DNA of 64,000 bases from Zobellia uliginosa. Lineage in GTDB: Bacteria; Bacteroidota; Bacteroidia; Flavobacteriales; Flavobacteriaceae. Numbering within the stretch: the stretch's first letter is position 1; the number at the start of each line of letters is the position of its first letter. The notes below the pieces were generated by a model. That model was not told the DNA's origin, ran no database searches, and saw only the letters and a list, made by a program, of their open reading frames with translations. The position numbers and the translations under genes are program-made. This document shows positions 8,819-18,620 of this stretch, one piece after another. The DNA is taken from assembly GCF_018860745.1 (NCBI RefSeq), contig NZ_JAHKPY010000001.1, forward strand, positions 1 through 64,000, in the 5' to 3' direction.

Positions 8819-10219
8819 ATGAAACGACCCGTATTAAATTTGAAATCATATGCCATAGCCATATTTGCCGTTGGTTTTATGACTGCTTGTAGCAGCGATG
8901 ACAATACAGTAGCACCGGAAACTGAACAAGAAGAGGTGCAAGAAGTTGAAAAGGAAGAAGAAGAGGTAGAATCAAGATGGATTACCATAGCTGGGGCCAA
9001 AATGGGAGACAACCCAGGAGATGGAAACGGTGGAACTCTCATATATTCCGTAACCAGTGAAGATGCTAAAGACCCTACGGTACAAATAGACCCTTTTAAC
9101 AATGGTTTTGTAGCCCCGTCTAATAGAACGGCAAGATTACAAGCTTCAGAAGACGGTAACACTATTTTTAATATCAGTTATGCTGGTGACACTGGAGGTA
9201 ATTATACAAAATACACAGTAAATGGAGGTAGTGATTTTGAGCTAACAGGTTCAGAAATCAGTATTGCTCCTTATGTGGGTACTGCTCCAAGATGGATAAA
9301 ATTGTTTGACGGAGATAACACCGGTTCTGCAGTATACGTATCTACCGAGCATCAAGTTGATGATAACGGTACTCCTAATGAAGTTACCGATGACACCTAC
9401 ATACGCACAAGTCAAACTATAGGTGTAGTTACCTTAGATTTAGTTGATTCTAAAATAAACGCATTTGAAGAACATGAAATTGGGCTAAGTGATGAAGAAG
9501 AGGCAAAAGGTTATTATATCTCTAGAATAGATATGCCTACTTTAAATGAGGCTGGAGACAAATTATACATTGGTGCTCGAGTAAGTAAAATAGACCCAAC
9601 TACACTTGAAAGTGATGAGACTGATTACGAAATTTTAGGATCCAAAACTATTGTATTAGATTACCCTTCTTTGTTAAACCCAACTGTAATTACATCAGGT
9701 GTTGGCCACGGTAATACTAATGGATACCGTAGTATCAATTCTTTTGAATATGGTGGAAGCGTTTACCAAGCCAACCAAAGTGACCCTGAAGGTTCTTATA
9801 TCTTAAAAATTGGAGCAGACAACCTATATGATGATTCATATGACTTTAATTTAGATGATGCTCTAGGTGTAACCGGTGCATACGTTTTGGCATGGAGACC
9901 TGCAGCCAATGGAAAAGCAGTTTTGGCTTATCGTCATGATGGGTCTGCAGAAGGTATTTCCGGTAGAGGAGAAAGCTTTTTTGCATTAGTGGATTTGAAC
10001 GCAAAAACCGCAACTCAAATAAACGATATTCCTTACGAAGTAGATTTTGAATTATTCCAGTACCAAGGTTATGCGGTTGACGGAACGGAAATCTATCTTA
10101 CTCAAGCACCAGTTGGTCAAAATGGTAATATATATATTGTAGAGACCGAGACCGGTGCAGTAACAAAAGGTGCTGAATTGGTTAATGCTACAGGCAGCCA
10201 TTTCATTGGCGCTTGGTAA
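8819..10219 (+). CDS. DUF4374 surface lipoprotein (XusB-like siderophore binder)
   Basis: 466-aa lipoprotein; signal sequence with lipobox TAC at about residue 24, followed by SSDDN and a Glu-rich linker (EEVQEVEKEEEEVE), a typical surface-export tether in Bacteroidetes. The rest looks like a repeat-rich all-beta fold, as expected for a beta-propeller. DUF4374 includes XusB of Bacteroides thetaiotaomicron, which binds ferric enterobactin outside the cell and works with a TonB receptor and a PepSY protein. The same trio is present here, 20 bases downstream of the receptor gene. Siderophore specificity is unknown. Confidence 0.85.
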   Translation: MKRPVLNLKSYAIAIFAVGFMTACSSDDNTVAPETEQEEVQEVEKEEEEVESRWITIAGAKMGDNPGDGNGGTLIYSVTSEDAKDPTVQIDPFNNGFVAPSNRTARLQASEDGNTIFNISYAGDTGGNYTKYTVNGGSDFELTGSEISIAPYVGTAPRWIKLFDGDNTGSAVYVSTEHQVDDNGTPNEVTDDTYIRTSQTIGVVTLDLVDSKINAFEEHEIGLSDEEEAKGYYISRIDMPTLNEAGDKLYIGARVSKIDPTTLESDETDYEILGSKTIVLDYPSLLNPTVITSGVGHGNTNGYRSINSFEYGGSVYQANQSDPEGSYILKIGADNLYDDSYDFNLDDALGVTGAYVLAWRPAANGKAVLAYRHDGSAEGISGRGESFFALVDLNAKTATQINDIPYEVDFELFQYQGYAVDGTEIYLTQAPVGQNGNIYIVETETGAVTKGAELVNATGSHFIGAW

Positions 10220-10240
10220 CCTATTAAAATTACTAGGTAT

Positions 10241-10280
10241 AAAATACCATTATCGGGCTTAATGTCCGGTAATGGTTTTA
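10241..10280 (+). terminator. Intra-operon hairpin (attenuator or processing site)
   Basis: Stem ACCATTATCGG (10246-10256) pairs with CCGGTAATGGT (10266-10276) with one G-U pair, followed by a short TTTT. It lies in the only large gap (88 bases) of the iron operon, between the lipoprotein and the ankyrin gene. It may reduce downstream expression relative to the receptor and lipoprotein. Confidence 0.6.
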
Positions 10281-10307
10281 ACAAATTAGAACCTAAATTA
10301 TACGAAC

Positions 10308-11819
10308 ATGAAGACAGCTATTTTTAGAAATTTCGTTTTAGTTCTCAGCTTCGCTCTGGTATCCATCAGTGCCATGGCCCAGCGAGGAGGCCCAAAAGAC
10401 CCTAATACTTTATTAAATAGAAGTTTTTGGGAGAAAAAACCAAGTATTAGTACTATTGAAGCTACTATAAAAGAAGGTCACTCGGCCACGGTAGCTAACG
10501 GTGGTGGTTTTGATGCAACTACCTTTGCACTATTGGCAGACAGCCCTTTAGCCACAATAAAATATTTGGTTGAGCAGGGTAATGACGTAAACAAGAAAAC
10601 ACATGATTCTCGTACCTATATTTTCTGGGCTGCTTACAGTGGGAACGTAGAAGCAATGGAATACCTAATTGAGAAGGGTGCTAAACTAGACGTAGTGGAT
10701 TCTCACGGTTACTACCCTAGTGCTTTTGCCTCTGCAAGCGGACAAACAGATTCGAAAATTTATGAATTGTTGATTGCCAATGGTGCCGATTTAAAAAATG
10801 AAAAAGACCATCATGGCGCTAACATAATTTTAGTGGCAGTGTCCAGTGCTAAAGACCTTAAATTTACAGATTATTTAATCTCTAAAGGTCTAGATATCAA
10901 TACTACGGACAAAGATGGCAATGGCATCTTTTATTATGCAGCAAGAGGAGGAAACATTGATGTACTTAAAGCGCTAAAAGAACGTGGTGTTTCAACCGCT
11001 AAAAATACTGAAACCGGTGAAAATGCTATCCTTTCCGCCAGTAGAGTTGGCCGTGGAGGGGGTAATGGCTTAGCCGTTTTCAAATACTTGGAAGAGCTTG
11101 GTATTGAACCTAATGTTGTTTCTAAGGAAGGTACCACACCATTACATAATTTAGCATCATCTAAAGACATTAAAGTTTTGGACTACTTCATATCAAAAGA
11201 TGTAGACCCTAATGCGGTAGATGCAGAAGGCCAAACGGCTCTAATAAAGGCTGCCGAAAGAAATGAGTTGGAGGTTATCACTTATTTTACTGAGAAAACC
11301 GATAACATCAACCATGCCGATAAAGCCGGACATACCGCTCTAACCGCTGCCATTCAAAACAACAGTGCAGATCTAGTAACATATTTAATCTCTAAAGGAG
11401 CTAGTGTCGGTGTTCTTGATAAAAAAGGAAACAACTTGGTTTCTTACCTTTTTAACGGTCGCGGAAAACCTCGTGATTTTGATGCTAAGGTTGCCGCATT
11501 AAAAGGTGAAGGTCTTGATTTTACACAACTACAAGGCGATAATAGCACGGTATGGCATTTAGCAGTTGCAAAAAACAATTTGGGTCTTCTCAAAAAGGTT
11601 AAGGCATTTGGTGCAGATATCAATGGCAAGGATAAAGATGGCAACACCCCGTTACATTATGCGGCCATGAAAACCGAAAATGCAGAAATCTTGAAGTTTT
11701 TGATTGCAAATGGAGCCGACGTAAAATCGACTACCGAATTTGGTGAAACTGCCCACGATTTAGCAAGCGAGAACGAATTGTTGGCCAAAAACAAGGTTAA
11801 TCTTCAATTTTTAAACTAG
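10308..11819 (+). CDS. Exported ankyrin-repeat protein of the iron operon
   Basis: 503-aa protein with a signal peptide cleaved near residue 24 (SISAMAQ), then ankyrin repeats almost to the C-terminus. Units of about 33 residues recur with the usual GxTPLHxAA or GNTPLHYAAMK signature and conserved ISKGAD/IANGADV turns; about ten to eleven repeats can be counted. Expected to be periplasmic, and to act by protein-protein contact. It is separated by 6 bases from the DUF2271 gene and is clearly in the operon. A helper of receptor or reductase assembly, or protection against iron-driven oxidative damage (as with catalase-linked AnkB proteins), are possibilities, not shown. Confidence 0.88.
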   Translation: MKTAIFRNFVLVLSFALVSISAMAQRGGPKDPNTLLNRSFWEKKPSISTIEATIKEGHSATVANGGGFDATTFALLADSPLATIKYLVEQGNDVNKKTHDSRTYIFWAAYSGNVEAMEYLIEKGAKLDVVDSHGYYPSAFASASGQTDSKIYELLIANGADLKNEKDHHGANIILVAVSSAKDLKFTDYLISKGLDINTTDKDGNGIFYYAARGGNIDVLKALKERGVSTAKNTETGENAILSASRVGRGGGNGLAVFKYLEELGIEPNVVSKEGTTPLHNLASSKDIKVLDYFISKDVDPNAVDAEGQTALIKAAERNELEVITYFTEKTDNINHADKAGHTALTAAIQNNSADLVTYLISKGASVGVLDKKGNNLVSYLFNGRGKPRDFDAKVAALKGEGLDFTQLQGDNSTVWHLAVAKNNLGLLKKVKAFGADINGKDKDGNTPLHYAAMKTENAEILKFLIANGADVKSTTEFGETAHDLASENELLAKNKVNLQFLN

Positions 11820-11825
11820 TTCCCA

Positions 11826-12323
11826 ATGAAAAATTCAATAATCAAGACCGTTGGTGCGCTTGGTTTAGCCTGTGCGCTCTTTATATTATCCTCTTTTGTA
11901 AAAGAGCCGGAAGTGAGTTATAAGTGTATGATTCAAATGACAAACTATACTGGCGAAAAAGCCTATGTAGTGGTTTCTTTGATAAATCCTGATGGAACGT
12001 ACGAAAAAACACTTTATGTTCAAGGAGATGATAAAGAATGGTTCCCGGATTTAAAAAACTGGTGGGAGTTCAGTGACGGTACCAAGGAAAATGTAGATGC
12101 CATTTCAGGGGCTACCATTGGCAACGGAGAGCGGAATATTATATCTTTGGGCTTCAATGCCGCTCATATTGATGCGGGTTATAAAGTTCGTTTTGAGTCT
12201 GCGGTAGAGAATCAAGAATACTATGCCGTAGATGCAGAAATTCCATTGAACTCTGCTACGATTAAGGAAAAAGTAGACGGAAAAGGTTACATCCGTTATA
12301 TAAGAATGGTACCTAACAGATAG
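11826..12323 (+). CDS. DUF2271-like exported protein
   Basis: 165 aa, N-terminal signal sequence or anchor (ALGLACALFILSSFV). Contains DUF2271-type features: AYVVVSLINPDGTYEKTLYVQGDDKEW, the conserved DAISGATIG segment and a C-terminal YIRYIRMV. Genes of this family are commonly next to PepSY-associated membrane reductases in TonB receptor loci, and here it ends 5 bases before one. The DAISGAT segment resembles the FMN/PepSY-associated SGAT motif, but no covalent-flavin function is claimed. Confidence 0.75.
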   Translation: MKNSIIKTVGALGLACALFILSSFVKEPEVSYKCMIQMTNYTGEKAYVVVSLINPDGTYEKTLYVQGDDKEWFPDLKNWWEFSDGTKENVDAISGATIGNGERNIISLGFNAAHIDAGYKVRFESAVENQEYYAVDAEIPLNSATIKEKVDGKGYIRYIRMVPNR

Positions 12324-12328
12324 CTTTT

Positions 12329-14524
12329 ATGATTGTATCGGTATGGAGATATAGCCATTTACTATTTGCAATTATATCTTCTATTTTTCTTCTGATTGCT
12401 TCCATTACGGGTGTGATTCTTGCTGTAGAACCAATTTCGAATAAAATTGAACCCTACAGTGTATCAGGTGCCGATGAGCTTTCTTTGGCCGAAACCTTAG
12501 AAAATCTTAATGCGAAATACGAAGAAATATTGGCTATATCACGTGACCGAAATGGTTTCATAAGTGTCACTGCCATTGTAGACGGGAAGAACGAAGCATT
12601 TTATATTGACCCGTTTACAGGTGAAAAATTGGGGGCTTTACTTCAAAAGAAGCCCCTTTTTCAGTTTGCCACTAACCTTCATCGTTCCCTTTTTTTAAAA
12701 TCTACAGGACGTTTTCTTATTGGCCTTGCTTCTTTTTTACTCGTCCTAATTATCATTTCTGGCATTGTACTTATAGCTAAAAGACAAGGTGGATTTAAAC
12801 AGTTCTTTGCTCCAGTAGTCCGTGAAAATTTTTCACAATACAACCATGTGGTTTATGCGAGGTTTTCACTTATTCCCTTATTGGTATTAGCAATTACTGG
12901 AGTTTATCTTTCTTTACTACGGTTTGATGTGATTCCGGATACTCAGGTTGCTTTACAAGTGGATTTTGATTCCATTCAAGAAGAACCTTTTAAAGAATAT
13001 ACGGAATTTGACCTGTTCAAAACTACACCTCTATCCGAGCTACGCGAGTTGGAATACCCCTTTTCGGAATTTGTTGAAGATTATTATATTATTAGACTGA
13101 AGAATAAAGAAGTATACCTAAATCAGGTTACTGGCGATGTACTGGCGGAAGAAAAATACCCTACAGTACAGGTCATGTCTTCTTGGGCTACTGTATTACA
13201 CACCGGAGAAGGGAGTATCTTATGGTCTATTGTACTTGGTTTGGGAAGTCTAGCCATTCCCTTTCTAACCGTAACGGGCTTTATCGTATATTTCAAAAGG
13301 CCTAAGACAAAAATTAAAAACACCTATAATAAGAACGAAGGTACCTATATAGTTTTAGTAGGAACTGAAAGAGGAACCACACTTCAATTTGCTCAAGAAT
13401 TCCATAAACAACTATTATCCGCTGGAAAGAAAAGTCATTTGGCCCTGATGAATCAATATACCCATTTCAAAAAAATGGAGCATTTAATTGTTATAACCGC
13501 GACTTACGGGCAGGGAGAAGCTCCTGCATCCGCCGAAAAATTCGTGCAACTGGTTAAAAAACATCCGCAAAAACAAGCTTTTGATTTTTGTGTAGTAGGT
13601 TTTGGATCTACGGCCTACCCTAATTTCTGCCAGTTTGCCTATGAAGCATATGAGGTTTTAGGCAATTTAGAAAATAGCGCTGCACTACAGGATGTATTTA
13701 CAGTGAACGACCAATCTTTTGAAGCTTTCAACAATTGGTCTGATGCATGGTCTAGAAAAGTAGGTTTGAATATTCTCCTAGAAAAGCCAAAATTAGCTGC
13801 CAACTCCTTACCTCCTTCCACATTTGAAGTCATCAATAAGGCAGAAATACCCGAAGATGACACGTTTCTTTTGAGCTTGAAAAACCTAAACGGTTCCATA
13901 CCCATTTCTGGTGATTTACTATCGGTAATACCGGAAGAAGGAGCTCGTGAGCGATTATATTCAATAGGAAAGCTGAATGCAGAAACTCTATTGATTAGCA
14001 TAAGAAGGCACGAACAAGGACTATGTTCTAACTATTTGCATCAACTTGGGCAGAATGAAAAACTGACTGCTACTGTAGTGGACAATAGAAATTTCCACTT
14101 TCCAAAAAATGCAAAAAAGACCATCTTTATAGCTACTGGAACTGGTATAGGACCCTTCCTTGGAATGATAGAAGAGAATAGCCATAAGAAAGAAATTCAT
14201 ATGTATTGGGGAGCGCGAACTACCAATTCATTCAATCTGTACAAAAATTATATAGACAAGGCCCTACAAGATGGAAAGCTTACGAATTTCAAAACTGCGT
14301 ACTCACGTAATCAACCTGAAAAAATCTATGTACAACATCTAATAAAACAGGATAAAGAACTGTTTGTAGAGGTTCTAAAAAAGAAGGGTTGTATTATGAT
14401 TTGTGGATCCATTGCCATGCAAAAAGAAGTACTACAGGAACTACAGCAACTCTGCAACGAACATCTTGGCAAAGACTTGAGCCACTATCAAAATCGTAAG
14501 CAAATTAAGATGGATTGTTATTAA
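12329..14524 (+). CDS. PepSY membrane protein fused to flavodoxin/FAD reductase (ferric siderophore reductase)
   Basis: 731-aa inner-membrane protein. Residues about 1-335 form a PepSY_TM unit with four or so transmembrane helices (first at 10-32, others near 130-150, 185-205, 300-325). Residues about 345-480 are a flavodoxin-like FMN domain (IVLVGTERGTTLQFAQEF, ITATYGQGEAPAS, GFGSTAYPNFCQF). Residues about 520-731 are a sulfite-reductase/P450-reductase type FAD/NADPH module (RLYSIGK, FIATGTGIGPFLGM, YWGARTTNSF, MICGSIAMQKEV). Electrons would flow NADPH-FAD-FMN to a periplasmic ferric complex. It corresponds to XusC, which has only the PepSY part. Last gene of the iron operon. Confidence 0.87.
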   Translation: MIVSVWRYSHLLFAIISSIFLLIASITGVILAVEPISNKIEPYSVSGADELSLAETLENLNAKYEEILAISRDRNGFISVTAIVDGKNEAFYIDPFTGEKLGALLQKKPLFQFATNLHRSLFLKSTGRFLIGLASFLLVLIIISGIVLIAKRQGGFKQFFAPVVRENFSQYNHVVYARFSLIPLLVLAITGVYLSLLRFDVIPDTQVALQVDFDSIQEEPFKEYTEFDLFKTTPLSELRELEYPFSEFVEDYYIIRLKNKEVYLNQVTGDVLAEEKYPTVQVMSSWATVLHTGEGSILWSIVLGLGSLAIPFLTVTGFIVYFKRPKTKIKNTYNKNEGTYIVLVGTERGTTLQFAQEFHKQLLSAGKKSHLALMNQYTHFKKMEHLIVITATYGQGEAPASAEKFVQLVKKHPQKQAFDFCVVGFGSTAYPNFCQFAYEAYEVLGNLENSAALQDVFTVNDQSFEAFNNWSDAWSRKVGLNILLEKPKLAANSLPPSTFEVINKAEIPEDDTFLLSLKNLNGSIPISGDLLSVIPEEGARERLYSIGKLNAETLLISIRRHEQGLCSNYLHQLGQNEKLTATVVDNRNFHFPKNAKKTIFIATGTGIGPFLGMIEENSHKKEIHMYWGARTTNSFNLYKNYIDKALQDGKLTNFKTAYSRNQPEKIYVQHLIKQDKELFVEVLKKKGCIMICGSIAMQKEVLQELQQLCNEHLGKDLSHYQNRKQIKMDCY

Positions 14525-14542
14525 AGCAACCACCTAGCATCT

Positions 14543-15808
14543 TTAGGTCTTCTGCTTCTTCTTTCTTGCTGCCGGAAATAAAACATTGTTCAGTATCAGT
14601 CGATACCCAGGAGAATTTGGATGTAACTCCAATTCCGTTTTTGGGTCCCCTACCCTGTGCTGGTAATCTTCTGGGTCGTGACCACCGTAGAACGTAAAAA
14701 AGCCTTTCCCTTTTACACCATGTATATAACGGGCTTCGCCATTCAGTTTATTTTCGCCCAAAACCATGACCGTTGGCTTCACTTCTTCTCTTGCGAATGC
14801 CGTGGTCTGCCCCATAAAGCCCTTGACCAAAGCCGTGTGGTTTTGACAAAGCATAGTAGGAACGGCATCCCATTTTGCAGAAAAATCCATTAGCGAAAAG
14901 TAATCGGACTCCTTAGGAACGTTACCCCTTTTACTGGTCATATCAATTGAAGAAAACTCATATTTTAATGGATTCCTTTCCAGAGTAAAATCCGTAAAGG
15001 CAAACGTTTTATTATAATCCAATCGACTTTGGTAGTTGGCGTCCGATGGGTCATTATCGAACATAGGTTCGCAAATATCAACGCCTTCGGCAGAAAGTGC
15101 GATATCAAAACTATCAGTAGCGGAACACATAGCGAACATAAACCCCCCCCCAATAACATACTTTCTTATTTTTTGGGCAACGGCACTTTTCTCTTCCGAA
15201 ACTTTCGAAAACCCATGAGTATGAGCAAGCGCTTCAGCTTCCTTTTTTTGTGCGATATACCAGGGAGCAGCGCGATAGGCTCCATAAAATTTTCCGTATT
15301 GACCTGTGAAATCTTCGTGATGTAAGTGCAGCCAATCGTATAGCGCCAGTTTATCACCTAAAACCTCTTCGTCATAAACGGTTACATAAGGAATCTCAGC
15401 ATAGGTCAAAACCATGGTTACGGCATCGTCCCAAGGTTGATTTCCTTTTGGGGAATATACCGCAATCTTAGGTGCCTTTTCTAGAATTACAGCGTCTTGA
15501 TTTTTAGATGGACTACTGATTTCCGACAAAATATTTGCCGCTTGACTATCAGATAGAATTTCATAGGATACCCCTCTAATTTGACATTCTTTACGGATAA
15601 CATCTCCATCGGGCAGTAAAAAAGAACCACCTCTATAGTTCAGAAGCCATTGTACCTTTTGTTGCTTGTTGAGTACCCAATAGGTAATTCCATAGGCTTT
15701 AAGGTGGTCTTTCTGACTCTCGGCATCCATGGGAACTAAAATAGAGGATGCGGAAAGTTGCAAAACACCTATTAAGATGAAAAGAACGGACAAAAGCGAT
15801 TTCATCAT
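14543..15808 (-). CDS. Conserved exported protein, often labelled asparagine synthetase B
   Basis: 421 aa with a signal peptide (LLSVLFILIGVLQLSAS). Flavobacterial homologues commonly carry the name asparagine synthetase B, but neither an N-terminal Cys-2 glutaminase domain nor the PP-loop synthetase domain is visible, so the name should not be trusted. What is visible: an N-terminal segment (ILVPMDAESQKDHLKAYG, WLLNYRGGSFLLPD), a central alpha/beta domain that looks like a class I amidotransferase-like fold (IAVYSPKGNQPWDD, DWLHLHHEDFTGQYG, GGGFMFAMCSATDSFDIAL) and a C-terminal GVKGKGFFTFYGGHDPEDYQHRVGDP segment. A run of nine G on the coding strand (15143-15151) encodes part of the GGG motif. 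Function unknown. Confidence 0.75.
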   Translation of the reverse strand: MMKSLLSVLFILIGVLQLSASSILVPMDAESQKDHLKAYGITYWVLNKQQKVQWLLNYRGGSFLLPDGDVIRKECQIRGVSYEILSDSQAANILSEISSPSKNQDAVILEKAPKIAVYSPKGNQPWDDAVTMVLTYAEIPYVTVYDEEVLGDKLALYDWLHLHHEDFTGQYGKFYGAYRAAPWYIAQKKEAEALAHTHGFSKVSEEKSAVAQKIRKYVIGGGFMFAMCSATDSFDIALSAEGVDICEPMFDNDPSDANYQSRLDYNKTFAFTDFTLERNPLKYEFSSIDMTSKRGNVPKESDYFSLMDFSAKWDAVPTMLCQNHTALVKGFMGQTTAFAREEVKPTVMVLGENKLNGEARYIHGVKGKGFFTFYGGHDPEDYQHRVGDPKTELELHPNSPGYRLILNNVLFPAARKKKQKT

Positions 15809-15917
15809 ATTTCTATCACATTATTTTTTCTAAAGATACTTGAAAAACTGCGCTTTTTATCTTCATTCAAAGTTAAAGCTAATAGAAAACTAACTGATTT
15901 TTGTAATTTTTCTTCTA

Positions 15918-17465
15918 TTAAAACGGAACATCATCATCGCCAGGAGGCATGCTATCGTTCATAGAACTACCAAAAGCTTCGTTCGCATCTGGTAAATTAG
16001 GTGTAATAAAAGGATTGTCTTCGTTCTCGTTCATTTTAGATTGGAACTCAAAAGGAGAATCAAAATCATCAAGATTATCAAACTTACCAAGGTTTCCAAT
16101 AAATTTCAAACGAATATTTTCCAGACCACCATTACGGTGTTTGGCAACGATAAACTCCGCCTGACCCTGTGTAGGGCTTCTTTCTTCATCATCCCATTCA
16201 TCTATTTTGTAATACTCGGGACGGAAAATAAACGAAACAATATCCGCATCCTGCTCAATTGCACCAGATTCACGTAAATCCGAAAGTAAAGGTCTTTTAC
16301 TTCCACCACGCGTTTCCACCGCACGTGATAGCTGAGATAGCGCAATTACGGGAATATTCAATTCTTTTGCCAATGCTTTAAGGTTACGCGAAATAGTAGA
16401 AATTTCCTGTTCACGGTTTCCTCCTTTACCGGTTCCACCAGCGGTCATTAACTGCAAGTAGTCAATAATAATTATCTTAATGTTATGCTGAGAAGCCAGA
16501 CGTCTGGCCTTTGCACGTAAATCAAAAATGGATAACGACGGAGTATCATCAATAAACAAAGGCGCCTTTTCCAAAGCCTTCACTTTAACGTTTAGTTGTT
16601 CCCACTCGTGTTTTTCTAATTTCCCTGTTCTAAGCTTCTCGGAAGAAAGTCCGGTTTCCGAAGAAATAAGACGTGTAATTAGCTGTACAGAGGACATCTC
16701 ACAAGAGAAGAACGCCACACCTTGACCACTATCTACTGCAATATTTCTTGCCATGGACAACGTCAATGCCGTTTTACCCATACCAGGACGCGCTGCCACA
16801 ATAATCAAATCACTTGGTTGCCATCCCGAAGTTAATTTATCCAATTTATCAAAGCCGGTAGCGATACCGCTCATTCCTTCTTTATTGGAAATTTCTTCAA
16901 TCTTTTTCTTGGCCTGGATAACCAAATCCATTGCGGTTTCGGCAGATCGTTTTAAGTTCCCCTGCGTAACATCATACAGTTTGGATTCCGCACTATCCAA
17001 AAGGTCAAAAACATCGGTACTTTCATCATAAGCCTCTTCAATAATCTCATTAGAGATTTTAATTAGGCTTCGCTGGATATATTTTTGAAGAATAATACGG
17101 GCATGGAACTCAATATGTGCCGAAGAAGCTACTTTTTGAGTCAGTTTTATTAGGTAAAAATCGCCGCCTATAGACTCTAATTGTCCATCTCTTTTTAATT
17201 GAGATGAAACCGTTAATAAATCTACAGGTTCCGAACTTTCGAACAGTTTAAATATGGCCTCATAGATGAAACGGTGGGCGTCCTTATAGAAAACATCGGG
17301 ATGTAAGATATCTATCACCTCATCTACCCCTTTCTTATCAATCATCATTGCACCAAGAACAACCTCCTCTAAATCAACTGATTGTGGTGGAATTTTACCG
17401 CGCTCTAAATTGATTAGGGTTGATTTATCTATTTTTCTGGCCACGACCGGATTAATTTTTTCCAT
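15918..17465 (-). CDS. dnaB: Replicative DNA helicase
   Basis: Hexameric 5'-3' helicase that unwinds DNA at the replication fork. 515 aa, no intein. N-terminal primase-interacting domain (about 20-125, PPQSVDLEEVVLGAMMID), linker, and RecA-like C-terminal domain with Walker A ARPGMGKT, Walker B IIIIDYLQLM, and the SRNLKALAKEL/LSQLSR motifs. The C-terminal tail is acidic and disordered (NDSMPPGDDDVPF), a DPF-like tip seen in other Bacteroidetes replication proteins. It is transcribed separately from accA because a terminator lies between them. Confidence 0.97.
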   Translation of the reverse strand: MEKINPVVARKIDKSTLINLERGKIPPQSVDLEEVVLGAMMIDKKGVDEVIDILHPDVFYKDAHRFIYEAIFKLFESSEPVDLLTVSSQLKRDGQLESIGGDFYLIKLTQKVASSAHIEFHARIILQKYIQRSLIKISNEIIEEAYDESTDVFDLLDSAESKLYDVTQGNLKRSAETAMDLVIQAKKKIEEISNKEGMSGIATGFDKLDKLTSGWQPSDLIIVAARPGMGKTALTLSMARNIAVDSGQGVAFFSCEMSSVQLITRLISSETGLSSEKLRTGKLEKHEWEQLNVKVKALEKAPLFIDDTPSLSIFDLRAKARRLASQHNIKIIIIDYLQLMTAGGTGKGGNREQEISTISRNLKALAKELNIPVIALSQLSRAVETRGGSKRPLLSDLRESGAIEQDADIVSFIFRPEYYKIDEWDDEERSPTQGQAEFIVAKHRNGGLENIRLKFIGNLGKFDNLDDFDSPFEFQSKMNENEDNPFITPNLPDANEAFGSSMNDSMPPGDDDVPF

Positions 17466-17566
17466 TTCACGAAATTATACAATAAACTAAAAGATAATGC
17501 GAAGTAAAGTTAACAGGTAATGAACATTACCTTGTTAATAAGTTACGATTTTATGTTGATAACAAA

Positions 17567-17598
17567 AAAAATCTGAGAAAAGTCTTTCTCAGATTTTT
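17567..17598 (-). terminator. Terminator after accA
   Basis: AAATCTGAGAAA (17569-17580) pairs with TTTCTCAGATTT (17585-17596) around a 4-base loop; on the minus strand it is followed by eight T. It ends accA transcription before dnaB. Confidence 0.85.
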
Positions 17599-17621
17599 AA
17601 CCAGCTTGTTAAAAGTGTCAG

Positions 17622-18575
17622 TTAACCGTTAAAAACTCCCATTTGAGCGTATTTATCCATTCGGCTATTCACCAATTCTTTTGGGGATAACTTTTCTAAA
17701 GCCTCAAATTGAGCGACTATTTTATTTTTTACCACATCAAAAGTCTTCTCTCGATTTGCGTGTGCGCCACCCGCAGGTTCACGTACGATTTCATCGATTA
17801 ATTTTAATTTTTTCATATCGGTAGCGGTCAGCTTCAATGCTTCGGCAGCTACTTCTTTATACTCCCAACTTCTCCAAAGAATAGAAGAACAAGACTCGGG
17901 AGATATTACGGAGTACCAAGTATTTTCCAACATCAATACTCTATCACCTACACCTATTCCCAAAGCTCCCCCAGAGGCTCCTTCACCTATAATCACAACA
18001 ATTATCGGCACTTTAAGGCGGGTCATTTCCAAAATATTACGAGCAATTGCCTCTCCTTGGCCACGTTCTTCTGCCTCAATACCGGCAGCACCACCGGGAG
18101 TGTCTATAAAACACACAACAGGAACATTAAATTTCTCTGCAGATTTCATTAAACGCAAAGCTTTACGGTACCCTTCTGGGTTGGCCATGCCAAAATTACG
18201 GTATTGCCTTGTCTTGGTATTGTATCCTTTTTGCTGTCCGATGAACATAAAACTCTGATCACCAATTTTACCAAGACCACCAATCATAGCCTTGTCATCT
18301 TTCACATTTCTATCTCCGTGAAGTTCTAGAAAAGTATCGCCACATATGGCATTGATATAATCTAATGTATAAGGTCTATTAGGATGTCTAGATAACTGTA
18401 CCCGTTGCCAAGCAGTAAGATTTTTGTAGATGTCTTTTCTGGTATCGGCTAATTTCTTTTCGATCTGTTTACAGGTCTCCGATACATCTACATCGCTTTC
18501 CTCTCCAATAATCATACATTTATCCAGCTGGTCTTCAAGCTCTTTTATCGGGAGTTCAAAATCGAGATATTCCAT
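17622..18575 (-). CDS. accA: Acetyl-CoA carboxylase, carboxyltransferase subunit alpha
   Basis: Makes malonyl-CoA for fatty acid synthesis together with AccD. 317 aa, standard length. Recognisable segments are the N-terminal [15 protein letters not shown] coiled region, [14 protein letters not shown], the [25 protein letters not shown] crotonase-type core and [15 protein letters not shown] oxyanion-hole glycines. It has its own -7 box on the minus strand at 18602-18609 (TATATTTG), giving a leader of about 20 bases. Confidence 0.97.
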   Translation of the reverse strand: MEYLDFELPIKELEDQLDKCMIIGEESDVDVSETCKQIEKKLADTRKDIYKNLTAWQRVQLSRHPNRPYTLDYINAICGDTFLELHGDRNVKDDKAMIGGLGKIGDQSFMFIGQQKGYNTKTRQYRNFGMANPEGYRKALRLMKSAEKFNVPVVCFIDTPGGAAGIEAEERGQGEAIARNILEMTRLKVPIIVVIIGEGASGGALGIGVGDRVLMLENTWYSVISPESCSSILWRSWEYKEVAAEALKLTATDMKKLKLIDEIVREPAGGAHANREKTFDVVKNKIVAQFEALEKLSPKELVNSRMDKYAQMGVFNG

Positions 18576-18601
18576 TAGTGTAATAGGTTTAGTTTGATGG
18601 G

Positions 18602-18609
18602 CAAATATA
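18602..18609 (-). promoter_or_regulatory. -7 box of accA
   Basis: Minus strand reads TATATTTG, a perfect TAnnTTTG, 27 bases upstream of the accA start codon. Confidence 0.6.
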
Positions 18610-18620
18610 GAACTTTAAGC

